Positions 46,740 to 54,839 of a DNA stretch of 64,000 nucleotides are shown in pieces. The notes beneath the pieces are model-generated. The model worked only from the letters and a program-made list of their open reading frames with translations, did not search any database and was not told the DNA's origin. Position numbers and translations under genes: made by a program. Position 1 is the first letter of the stretch. Each line of letters starts with the position of its first letter. This stretch comes from Pseudoalteromonas shioyasakiensis (GTDB lineage: Bacteria > Pseudomonadota > Gammaproteobacteria > Enterobacterales > Alteromonadaceae): contig NZ_LRUE01000024.1 in assembly GCF_001550135.1 (NCBI RefSeq), positions 372,001 to 436,000 on the forward strand, given 5' to 3'.

Positions 46740-47603
46740 ATGTCAGAGCATTCGTCAGAACCTGAAGTACAAAAGGGTTCATCAAATAACAACCTGATTT
46801 TTGCGGTGGTTGTGCTTATTCTTGTTGCTGGTGTGGCAGCGTTTATTTTATTGAAGCCTGAAGATAAACCAGTACAAGTTGTTGAAGACATTGTTGCAGA
46901 AGAAGCGCCAGTTGTTGAGTATCAAGAGCCTGAACCAGAACCTGCAGTGACAGAGCCTGAGCCAGAACCAGTTGTAGTCGATACTGCACCAGAGCGCACT
47001 CCAGAGCCAGTTCCAGAAGTTGAGCCACTACCAACGTTAAATGAAAGCGATGAAGTGGTTGTTGCTCGTATGGATGAGTTACTAAGTGACCAAGTGATGA
47101 GCTTAATGGTGACCGATGACCTTATTCGTCGTGGTGTTGTGTATGTTGATAACATCGCAAAAGGTAAAGTGGCATTAAGCCATGCACCTGTTGAGCGTCC
47201 TAAAGAGTCGTTTAAAGTTATTGAGGGCGACATTTTAACAATCGACCCAAATAGCTATGAGCGCTATACGCCGTACGTAAAATTATTTACCAGCCTTAGC
47301 GCTGCTCAAGTTATTCGTATGTACGATGAATACAAACCACTTATCAACGAAGCTTATGCAGAAATTGGCTACGAAGGTGATGCATTCACTGGCACGCTAG
47401 AAGAGGCAATTGACGTACTGCTTGATACGCCAGAGCCAAAAGGTGATATGCCACTTGTTCGCAACTCAGTTACGTATCAATATGCTTACTCTGAGTGGGA
47501 AAACCTACCTGATGCGCAAAAACAATTACTGCGTATGGGCCCAGAAAATATGAAAAAAGTGAAAGCTGCATTACGCAACATTAAAGCTAAACTTGAAAAG
47601 TAA
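46740..47603 (+). CDS. DUF3014 family protein, membrane-anchored
   Basis: 287 residues from the ATG at 46740; AAGGGAG at 46728-46734 is correctly placed for it and overlaps the alternative GTG. One TM helix near residues 20-40, then a Pro/Glu-rich linker (EPEPEPAVTEPEPEPV), then a conserved globular domain of the DUF3014 type with ERYTPYVKLFTSL and YSEWENLPDAQKQLLRMGPEN. Probably periplasmic with an N-in anchor. Function unknown. Confidence 0.75.
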   Translation: MSEHSSEPEVQKGSSNNNLIFAVVVLILVAGVAAFILLKPEDKPVQVVEDIVAEEAPVVEYQEPEPEPAVTEPEPEPVVVDTAPERTPEPVPEVEPLPTLNESDEVVVARMDELLSDQVMSLMVTDDLIRRGVVYVDNIAKGKVALSHAPVERPKESFKVIEGDILTIDPNSYERYTPYVKLFTSLSAAQVIRMYDEYKPLINEAYAEIGYEGDAFTGTLEEAIDVLLDTPEPKGDMPLVRNSVTYQYAYSEWENLPDAQKQLLRMGPENMKKVKAALRNIKAKLEK

Positions 47604-47623
47604 GCGATAACCCCCTTAATTAC

Positions 47624-47664
47624 AGTGCGATTGTATACCAAGTATGCAATCGCACTTTCTTTTT
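47624..47664 (+). terminator. Rho-independent terminator after the DUF3014 gene
   Basis: AGTGCGATTG (47624-47633) and CAATCGCACT (47647-47656), followed by TTCTTTTT. Confidence 0.85.
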
Positions 47665-47674
47665 CGAATACCCC

Positions 47675-47703
47675 TTGAATAACAGGCTAAAAGTAGAGAT
47701 AAT
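47675..47703 (+). promoter_or_regulatory. Predicted sigma70 promoter of ffs
   Basis: TTGAAT (47675-47680), 17-nt spacer, GATAAT (47698-47703), then a C-rich discriminator CCCTCCCGCG as in stable-RNA promoters. The start would be near 47710, giving a 5' leader of about 22 nt, consistent with the RNase P-trimmed leader of 4.5S RNA. Confidence 0.7.
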
Positions 47704-47731
47704 CCCTCCCGCGCCAAACAAGGCCCTCAAT

Positions 47732-47845
47732 GGTAGTCTTATTGGTCCTCTCGCAACACTAGCAGGTGAACCTGGTCAGGCCCGGAAGGGAGCAGCCACA
47801 GCGTGTGACGTGTGTGCCGAGATGCGGCTGGTAAGACTGCCACCC
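47732..47845 (+). ncRNA. ffs: 4.5S signal recognition particle RNA
   Basis: About 114 nt, the E. coli length. The ends pair (GGTAGTCTTA with TAAGACTGCC), and the conserved apical domain is present: CAGGTGAACCTGGTCAGG, CCGGAAGG tetraloop region, GAGCAGCCACAGC. It forms the SRP with Ffh for co-translational targeting. It is the attachment site of the transposon that follows: positions 47778-47809 match the last spacer of the CRISPR array. Confidence 0.95.
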
Positions 47846-47862
47846 AAAATCTTCTTTGGGTG
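47841..47862 (+). terminator. ffs terminator hairpin abutting the transposon end
   Basis: Perfect 8-bp stem CACCCAAA (47841-47848) and TTTGGGTG (47855-47862), followed by TTGTTT. The right arm reaches into the first two bases of the transposon if its end is TGTTG at 47861. Confidence 0.6.
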
Positions 47863-47935
47863 TTGTTTGAAGTATAAGTCTGCAAATTTGTATCAAAACC
47901 CTGCATAAAATTTGAATAATAATCCTGCATAGTCT
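47861..47935 (+). repeat. tnsA-proximal transposon end with TnsB-type repeats
   Basis: Starts TGTTGTTTGAAG, the TGT-type terminus of Tn7-like elements. Three related sites follow, each centred on CTGCA: TATAAGTCTGCAAATTTG, then CTGCA at 47901 followed by TAAAATTTG, and CTGCA at 47925 followed by TAG. Their cores at 47880, 47901 and 47925 are 21 and 24 bp apart, as expected for TnsB binding sites. A small palindrome TCTAA-TT-TTAGA lies at 47933-47944. Confidence 0.7.
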
Positions 47936-47969
47936 AATTTTAGATCATCTCACATCGTTGGTGATGATT

Positions 47970-48599
47970 ATGATAAGGCGTAAACTAAAGCACTCCAGAG
48001 TCAAGAATCTCTATAAGTTTGCAAGTCAAAAGATTAATGCTACTTGTTTAGTTGAGTCATCTTTAGAATTCGATGCATGCTTTCACTTTGAATACTCTCG
48101 TGAAATTAAAACCTTTGAAGCACAACCGCTAGGGTTTGAATATGAGTTTGAGGGTAGAATTTGCCGTTACACGCCTGACTTTTTGATTACGCATGATGAG
48201 AACTCGCAAAAATTTATTGAAATTAAGCCTTACAGTAAAATAGCGAACCCTGAATTTAGAGCACGTTTTGCGCAAAAACAGTTGATTGCCAAAGAACAAA
48301 TAGGCATTGAACTAATATTAGTCACCGACAAGCAAATTTGTGTTTATCCCGCCTTAGACAATTTAAAGCTGCTCCATCGTTATTCGGGATTTCAGTCTTT
48401 AACCGACCTTCAGCTTTCCATTATTCAGTTACTCAGCCAGTGGCGAAAACTGACTATTCAAGATTTGGTGAGGACCCTGAAAGCCTCCATTGGTGAAGTA
48501 CTTGCCTCTGTATATCGTTTATTGTCTCTAGGCAGTGTTAATTCAGACTTAAACACAGAACTTACTTTAGAGTCGGTGATTTGGGCTGATGAAGTTTGA
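47970..48599 (+). CDS. tnsA: Transposase endonuclease subunit TnsA
   Basis: 209 residues from the ATG at 47970 (TTG at 47958 and ATG at 47964 are also in frame; GGTGAT sits just upstream). It makes the 5' strand cuts at the transposon ends. Restriction-endonuclease-like catalytic residues: E33 (SSLEFD), D70 (YTPDFLI) and K86 (FIEIKPY). The C-terminal ~80 residues form the helical TnsC-contact domain. It overlaps tnsB by 11 bp. Intact, so the element should excise rather than form cointegrates. Confidence 0.93.
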   Translation: MIRRKLKHSRVKNLYKFASQKINATCLVESSLEFDACFHFEYSREIKTFEAQPLGFEYEFEGRICRYTPDFLITHDENSQKFIEIKPYSKIANPEFRARFAQKQLIAKEQIGIELILVTDKQICVYPALDNLKLLHRYSGFQSLTDLQLSIIQLLSQWRKLTIQDLVRTLKASIGEVLASVYRLLSLGSVNSDLNTELTLESVIWADEV

Positions 48600-50430
48600 A
48601 GACGAGTTTAGCTTTGAAGAAGCACCGCAAAAGTTAGCTGAGACCGCTAAACCGGAAGAGCATAAATATCAAGATCGTGATTTAGAATCACTACCCAAGG
48701 AAGTGCAGGAAGCTACACTTGCTCGACTTAAATACGTCAAGTGGCTTAAACAGCGTTTAATTGGTGGTTGGACACAAAAAAACTTAGTGCCACTACTTGC
48801 TGAAATGCCTGAATTTCAAGGACAAGAAAAACCAAAGTGGCGCACGGTTGCTGGTTGGCACTCGGGCTATATTAAAGCTGAAGAAGACATTCATGCTTTG
48901 ATCCCAAAGTATCACCGCAAGGGCAACCGCAAACCTCGCACCGATACAGACAAATTTTTTGAACTTGCTCTTACTCGTTACCTTACGAAAGAGATCCCAA
49001 ATGTTGCATCTGCACACCGTTTTTATTGCGACCAAATTGTTTTAGAAAATGACAAGGTGCTAGGTGAGCCACTAAAACCACTCACCTATAAAGCGTTTAA
49101 AAACCGCATTGATAATCTACCTCAGTATGAGGTGATGCTTGAACGCTATGGTAAACGCTTAGCCGATATTGAATATAGTAAAGTGATGAGCCATAAAAGA
49201 CCCACTAGAGTGCTTGAACGTGTTGAAATAGACCATACACCACTGGATCTCATTCTATTGGACGATGAGCTTGATGTGCCACTGGGGAGACCAACCTTAA
49301 CCTTGCTCATTGATGTTTATAGCCACTGCGTTGTTGGTTTCTATCTTGGTTTTCAGAGCCCATGCTATGATGCTGTGCGCAGAGCTATCAGTCATGCGAT
49401 GAAGCCAAAAAGCTATCTTAAAAGTATTTATCCAGAAATCGTAAATGAATGGCTATGTTGTGGAAAAATAGAAACTTTAGTGGTTGATAATGGTGCTGAA
49501 TTTTGGTGCCAGTCGTTAGAGCTTGCGTGTGAAGAGGTCGGAATAAATATTAGTTATAACCCAGTTGGCAAACCTTGGCTTAAGCCCTTCGTTGAGCAGT
49601 TTTTTAAAACCATTAACGAAATGATGCTTTCATCATTTCCCGGTAAAACATTCTCTAACATGCTCGCAAGGCACGATTATAACCCGAAAAAGGATGCCAT
49701 ATTGCGTTTTGGCACCTTTACGATGTTGTTTCATAAGTGGATTGTTGATGTATATCACAAGACCCCTGATGCGAGATTTCGGTACATCCCCTATGAAGAC
49801 TGGAACAAGGGGTTTGCTTTACTGCCTCCAGCTCAACTAACAGAACAAGATATAGACAAGCTTGATGTTGTTATGTGCATGGCTAAAGAGAAAACATTGC
49901 GCAAGGGGGGGATTAAGAATCTACATATTAACTACGACAGTGACGAACTCTCTTTATACCGTAAGCAGTACAGCTCCAAAAAGAGTATAAAGGTTAAAGT
50001 TAAAATAAACCCAGATGATCTGTCGTATTTGTACGTCTACTTAGACGCGCTAGAGCACTATATAAAAGTGCCAAGCATTGACCCCGAGGGCTACACAATG
50101 GGTTTGTCGCTGATCAGGCATAAAATCCATCTTAAGTTTCATAAAGACTATATTCAAGGCAAAGTTGAGCTATTGGGGCTTGCCAAGGCGCGGCAATTTA
50201 TAGATGAGCGAGTGAAAGAAGAGGCCCGGCAGCTTAAAAACGTAGGATCAAAAATTAAGGTTACTGGCACCAAAGCAATTGCTCGGGTGCAGGGCATAGA
50301 TAATACTCAAGTTAAATCCATTGCTAAAACGCCCGAAACAAAGCAAGCAGAACCAACCCCAGCTGACACTAAGCCTAAAGAAGACGAAGGTAGCTGGGAT
50401 GACTTTATCTCAGATCTTGATGGGTATTGA
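48589..50430 (+). CDS. tnsB: Transposase subunit TnsB (DDE recombinase)
   Basis: 613 residues. It binds the transposon ends and performs 3' cleavage and strand transfer. N-terminal helix-turn-helix domains (residues ~40-190), RNase H-fold catalytic core with D215 (VEIDHTPLD), D300 (LVVDNGAEFW) and E336 (KPFVEQFFKTIN), a Mu-C-like barrel, and a C-terminal tail rich in K/E/P that contacts TnsC. All catalytic residues are present. tnsC follows two bases after the stop. Confidence 0.95.
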   Translation: MKFEDEFSFEEAPQKLAETAKPEEHKYQDRDLESLPKEVQEATLARLKYVKWLKQRLIGGWTQKNLVPLLAEMPEFQGQEKPKWRTVAGWHSGYIKAEEDIHALIPKYHRKGNRKPRTDTDKFFELALTRYLTKEIPNVASAHRFYCDQIVLENDKVLGEPLKPLTYKAFKNRIDNLPQYEVMLERYGKRLADIEYSKVMSHKRPTRVLERVEIDHTPLDLILLDDELDVPLGRPTLTLLIDVYSHCVVGFYLGFQSPCYDAVRRAISHAMKPKSYLKSIYPEIVNEWLCCGKIETLVVDNGAEFWCQSLELACEEVGINISYNPVGKPWLKPFVEQFFKTINEMMLSSFPGKTFSNMLARHDYNPKKDAILRFGTFTMLFHKWIVDVYHKTPDARFRYIPYEDWNKGFALLPPAQLTEQDIDKLDVVMCMAKEKTLRKGGIKNLHINYDSDELSLYRKQYSSKKSIKVKVKINPDDLSYLYVYLDALEHYIKVPSIDPEGYTMGLSLIRHKIHLKFHKDYIQGKVELLGLAKARQFIDERVKEEARQLKNVGSKIKVTGTKAIARVQGIDNTQVKSIAKTPETKQAEPTPADTKPKEDEGSWDDFISDLDGY

Positions 50431-50432
50431 TT

Positions 50433-51434
50433 ATGCTGACCGATCAACAAAAAGAAAGGCTAAATGAATTTCGCAATGTATTTATTGAATACCCAATAAT
50501 AACCACTGTATTTAACGATTTCGACAGGTTAAGACTTGGTAAAGGGTTAGCAGGTGAAAAGCCTTGCATGCTTTTAAATGGCGATACAGGCACAGGCAAA
50601 ACAGCACTAATAAAACAGTATAAAGAACGCCATTTACCGCAATTTATTAATGGAGTGGTGAATCATCCTGTATTAGTAAGCCGCATACCCAGCAACCCGA
50701 CACTAGAATCCACTTTAGCTGAGCTTCTAAAAGACTTAGGGCAAGTAGGCAGCACAGAGCGAAAACTACGAATGAACGGCACAAGGTTAACGTCATCATT
50801 AATAAAGTGCCTAAAAACGTGTGGCACAGAGCTTATAATTATTGATGAGTTTCAAGAACTGATTGAGCACAACCAAGGTAAAAAACGCCGAGAGATTGCT
50901 AATCGATTAAAATATATTAATGACGAAGCGGGTGTATCAATTGTATTGGTAGGAATGCCGTGGGCAGAAAAAATAGCAGACGAGCCGCAGTGGTCATCGC
51001 GTTTATTAGTGAGGCGGCAGCTGCCTTATTTTAAGTTATCAGAAAATCCAAAGCATTTTGTACAACTAATAATTGGCCTAGCCAACCGCATGCCATTTAC
51101 CGAAAAGCCAAATTTAAGTGAGCAAGCAACAGTATTTGCTTTGTTCTCATTATCAAAAGGCTGTTTTAGAACACTCAAATACTTTTTAGATGATGCCGTA
51201 CTTTACGCATTAATAGACAACGCGAAAACCCTCACAGCCCAGCATTTAGTTAAAGCATTTGAAGTACTGTTTCCTGATGTATCAAACTTATTTACCTTGC
51301 CCGTTTCAGAAATCACAGCCAGTGAAGTCGAGCGCTATTCACTATACAAACCTGAAAGCGACCAAGACGAAGACCCGTTTATAGCGACTAAGTTTACTGA
51401 TCGAATGCCTATTAGTCAGTTGTTGAAGAAGTGA
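50433..51434 (+). CDS. tnsC: AAA+ regulator TnsC
   Basis: 333 residues from the ATG at 50433 (a TTG at 50427 is in frame). It forms rings on target DNA and links the Cascade-TniQ complex to TnsAB. Walker A GDTGTGKT (residues 50-57), Walker B LIIIDEFQEL (about 134-143), sensor region IVLVGMPW. Length and motifs match the short TnsC of I-F3 elements. Followed by about 215 bp without a gene before gajA. Confidence 0.95.
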   Translation: MLTDQQKERLNEFRNVFIEYPIITTVFNDFDRLRLGKGLAGEKPCMLLNGDTGTGKTALIKQYKERHLPQFINGVVNHPVLVSRIPSNPTLESTLAELLKDLGQVGSTERKLRMNGTRLTSSLIKCLKTCGTELIIIDEFQELIEHNQGKKRREIANRLKYINDEAGVSIVLVGMPWAEKIADEPQWSSRLLVRRQLPYFKLSENPKHFVQLIIGLANRMPFTEKPNLSEQATVFALFSLSKGCFRTLKYFLDDAVLYALIDNAKTLTAQHLVKAFEVLFPDVSNLFTLPVSEITASEVERYSLYKPESDQDEDPFIATKFTDRMPISQLLKK

Positions 51435-51650
51435 GCTGCGAAGATGTAAAAGCATTAATGTTTAACTTTAGCTTGTTTAAATAGGATGACATTAAAAATT
51501 AATAGCTTTAATTCACATACTAGTTTGCATTTAGCAAATAAGAAGCTGTAAGGAGCCTATGGAAAACTACATAAACTTAAACAGAGCTTAGTTTATTATC
51601 TGTGATACATTATTAGTACTAGCGTTTGAATGTTTTATATGGAAATTCTT

Positions 51651-53345
51651 ATGTACATCAAAAAGGTAACAATCAACAACTACCGCAACTTTCGATCTTT
51701 TGTAGCCCAGCTTCAGCAGCTAACAGTTGTCATTGGTGAAAACGATACTGGTAAGACGAACTTTTTCACTGCACTTTCATTACCGTTAAGCGGCAACCAA
51801 ATAGACTTCAACCATAAGCGTTTGAGTGTTTCTGACATTAACAAAGATGCTGTTATTGATTTTTTGACGTCTGTAGTTAATGAAGAGGCAGAAGAGAACC
51901 AACTTCAGAAGATCCCTAAAGTATCAGTAACCGTTGAGTTCGCTGATCCGAAAGATGCTTATGAAACAGCACTGTTGGCTAAGTGGATTGTTGCGGGTGA
52001 TGAAGAAACTTACAAAATCAGATATGACTTTAAGCCTAAAAGTGACAAGGACTTACTTGATCTCGTGAAGAAATCACTCGCTGGTAAGACTTTGGATGAT
52101 ATTAACTGGTTTACTCTACCCGTTGAGATATACGACTACCAAATAGTATCTGTGAACAACGAAAAGCCTATCGCATACAGCGACTTAAAACATGTCAGCG
52201 TCCATAGTATCAATGCCGAGCGAGATGACTTCTCAGAAAGCAGCTCAATGAAGTCTAATAGTATCTTCACAAAGCTGCTTATGAACACACTAGACGATGA
52301 CGACAAAGGTCAGATCAACACAGCCTACTCTGAGTTCTTTAGTGCTATTGAAAAGACTGAAACATTCGATAAAGTCATTGGAACTAATGAAGACTTTGAG
52401 AATTACGACAGTATTATCAAACAGCTTGAGTGCACTCCTAACCTGCCTAACTTGAAGAACATTTTATCGAACATCACTTTGAGATATGGTAATGAATTTC
52501 TGTACCAAAAAGGCTTGGGACAACGAAACCTGATCTATATACTCATTCTTTTTGCTTACTACAAGTCATGTGGTGATACATTTAACTTATGCTGTATAGA
52601 AGAACCAGAAGCACACTTGAGCGTTAACAATCTTCGTTTAGTTAGAGACTTTATTGAGAAAAGCTCAAGTAAAAGTGGATCGCTTGTACAAACTATCATT
52701 TCTTCCCATAACCCATCGATTATCAATAAGTTGAAGATCTCTAATGTCTTGGCTTTCACGGGTGAGAAAGCTATTAGTCTGTCCGATACTCCAACTAAAC
52801 TAGTGAACTACCTAAGAAAGAGACCTAATTTCGACATTCTAAAGTTGCTGTTCGCAAACAAAGTCATTCTCGTAGAGGGGCCGACTGAAGAAATGCTGAT
52901 CAGCACTTATTTGTCTAAACAGCCAGCCCTCAGCGACATTGATATTATTCCGATCGGTCAACGTGGTTACGCCACTTTCTTAGATATATGGCTCGCCTTG
53001 AACAAAGATAACCAGAACAAAAAAATTGGTATTATCCGTGATTATGATAATTCAGATGCAGCTAAAGCCAGACACGATGCTTATGACACTGCGCACGCGA
53101 ACGTCACTGTTAGAACAACGACAAATTACACACTTGAAATTGATTTAGTCGAAGCAGAAGATAATTTAGCTTTGCTAAATGGTCTATTCAAAATGGATGG
53201 CGGCCTAGACGAAGTCTCCGGTCACATGATAGATGGTAAAACAGCAAGAATGCTTGATGTCTGTGATGCGATGGTTGATGAAGAGAAACCACTGGATATC
53301 AAGTTGCCGGCCCACATCGCTGAGATTATCAGGGAACTGTCATGA
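51651..53345 (+). CDS. gajA: Gabija nuclease GajA (OLD-family ATPase-TOPRIM)
   Basis: 564 residues from the ATG at 51651 (MYIKKVTINNYRNFRSF), the usual GajA-type start; an ATG at 51630 adds seven residues. ABC-type ATPase with Walker A GENDTGKT (29-36) and CIEEPEAHLS (signature/Walker B), then a C-terminal TOPRIM nuclease with E409 (VILVEGPTEE) and the DxD pair D464/D466 (IIRDYDNSD). In known Gabija systems GajA assembles as a tetramer with GajB and nicks DNA when nucleotide levels fall during phage infection. The 4-bp overlap with gajB supports one operon. Confidence 0.88.
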   Translation: MYIKKVTINNYRNFRSFVAQLQQLTVVIGENDTGKTNFFTALSLPLSGNQIDFNHKRLSVSDINKDAVIDFLTSVVNEEAEENQLQKIPKVSVTVEFADPKDAYETALLAKWIVAGDEETYKIRYDFKPKSDKDLLDLVKKSLAGKTLDDINWFTLPVEIYDYQIVSVNNEKPIAYSDLKHVSVHSINAERDDFSESSSMKSNSIFTKLLMNTLDDDDKGQINTAYSEFFSAIEKTETFDKVIGTNEDFENYDSIIKQLECTPNLPNLKNILSNITLRYGNEFLYQKGLGQRNLIYILILFAYYKSCGDTFNLCCIEEPEAHLSVNNLRLVRDFIEKSSSKSGSLVQTIISSHNPSIINKLKISNVLAFTGEKAISLSDTPTKLVNYLRKRPNFDILKLLFANKVILVEGPTEEMLISTYLSKQPALSDIDIIPIGQRGYATFLDIWLALNKDNQNKKIGIIRDYDNSDAAKARHDAYDTAHANVTVRTTTNYTLEIDLVEAEDNLALLNGLFKMDGGLDEVSGHMIDGKTARMLDVCDAMVDEEKPLDIKLPAHIAEIIRELS

Positions 53346-54715
53346 TAGAAATACAGATTGCTGGTGCAGGTGCTGGGAAAACTTATGGCTTAGCAAAAAC
53401 TTTGATAGACCATACCAAAGCTTGTACTAGTCACAAAAAGACATTTGCACTGACATACACCAATACTGCAACAGCAAAGATAGAGCAAGAGATAATCAAA
53501 CAACATGGCTTTATTCCATCGAATCTCTATATACAGACAGTACATAGCTTTTTGTTGAATGAAATCATCTATCCATTTTCATCATTTACTCTTGGTGACG
53601 TCTATAACGATACATCAATAATGAGCTTACCTCCTCCGAAGTACAAAAATAGCCTTTTTGCACGACTAAGAAAGATGAATGTTATTCATGCTGATAATGT
53701 ATACAATATTGCCAAACAAATAGTTGATGAAACAATTAGCAAGCACAGTAACAAGGCTAAGAAAGCAAAAGTCCGCAGACTATTGGCTATTCTAAAGAGT
53801 TGCTTTGATAAGATATTCATCGACGAAGTCCAAGATTTAGATAAAGATGCACTCCGCTTTTTCGAGGTTCTAGGTAGCAACGATATTGACATGTATATGA
53901 TTGGAGACCCGAAGCAAGCAATCAAGTTCCCCCAAGATCTTGATACTTTTGTCAAAACAGTAGCCCCAAAAGAATACGCGACCATACTACCGATCAACAA
54001 TCAAACCAGACGAGTACCCACAGAAATTCTAGCAGTTTCAAATAGCTTCTGTTATGAAGAACAGCAACAAGAGTCGTTATCAGAAGTGATTGGGGAGCTT
54101 ATGTTTATAGAATCAACAGATGAACGCTACGACAAGGTACTAGAGGGTTACATAGCTACAAAACAACTTGTTTGTATCGAAAAAAAGAATGGTCGCTATA
54201 CAACTTCGTCTAAACACAAACAATCATTTCCACGAGACATTGAGGAAATGATTCGTGAGTCTAATCACAAGAAAGACAAAATGCTGTTTGTGAAAGCTGC
54301 TTTTATCGACTTTATGAGTAATGTCACCGAAGTCGGAGCTAGAGTAGCTATTAGCAGGCTAAGATCTCGACACTCATTAACTTTTGATAAATCTCACTTA
54401 GCTCAGCTATATGAACTTTGCGACAAGCTCAAAAACGATGATGTGCAGTATACTGTCCAAAGTATTGAGTCTATTAAAGGGTTGGAAGCAGAAACCTGCT
54501 TATTAATACTAAGCCCCAATACGCTGAAATATTTAACAAAAGAAAAACTTAGCCAAGCTAGTCACTTCAATAAAGAATGGAAAAAAATCTATGTAGCCCT
54601 TACCCGAGCGAAAAAAAGGCTAGTGTTAGCTTTGGATCATGAGCTTTTGGCTGGTTATGATATGGATGCAGTTCGCGATTCTTTGGGCGCATTGGGATTC
54701 GTCAATCATGATTAA
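53342..54715 (+). CDS. gajB: Gabija helicase GajB (UvrD-like)
   Basis: 457 residues, slightly shorter than the reference GajB. SF1 helicase motifs: Walker A GAGAGKT (8-14), motif II FIDEVQDLDKD (D161-E162), motif III region MYMIGDPKQAIKF, motif IV/V QSIESIKGLEAETC, and motif VI YVALTRAKKRLVLAL near the C-terminus. It is compact, with a reduced 2B region, as in GajB. Start overlaps gajA (ATGA). Alternative: a generic OLD-UvrD pair; the domain pair and gene order make Gabija the best call. Confidence 0.88.
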   Translation: MIEIQIAGAGAGKTYGLAKTLIDHTKACTSHKKTFALTYTNTATAKIEQEIIKQHGFIPSNLYIQTVHSFLLNEIIYPFSSFTLGDVYNDTSIMSLPPPKYKNSLFARLRKMNVIHADNVYNIAKQIVDETISKHSNKAKKAKVRRLLAILKSCFDKIFIDEVQDLDKDALRFFEVLGSNDIDMYMIGDPKQAIKFPQDLDTFVKTVAPKEYATILPINNQTRRVPTEILAVSNSFCYEEQQQESLSEVIGELMFIESTDERYDKVLEGYIATKQLVCIEKKNGRYTTSSKHKQSFPRDIEEMIRESNHKKDKMLFVKAAFIDFMSNVTEVGARVAISRLRSRHSLTFDKSHLAQLYELCDKLKNDDVQYTVQSIESIKGLEAETCLLILSPNTLKYLTKEKLSQASHFNKEWKKIYVALTRAKKRLVLALDHELLAGYDMDAVRDSLGALGFVNHD

Positions 54716-54839
54716 GCACCAATCTAAATCACTTTATCTAGACGAGTGTTAGAGCTACCGGTCGTCGATCACTCATTTGAGCCTGTCAGGCGAAGTTCAA
54801 ATCAATTCATCTAATCGTTTTCAGATGGTTCTTTACAAT

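Noticed and set aside
47675..47908. 77-codon plus-strand reading frame across the ffs locus and a 63-codon frame on the other strand
   Set aside because: They lie over the 4.5S RNA gene, its promoter and terminator; the RNA structure explains the sequence.
47933..47944. TCTAA-TT-TTAGA palindrome upstream of tnsA as an Xre operator
   Set aside because: Half-site and spacing differ from CTAAGA-N3-TCTTAG; it may instead belong to the TnsB-binding end.
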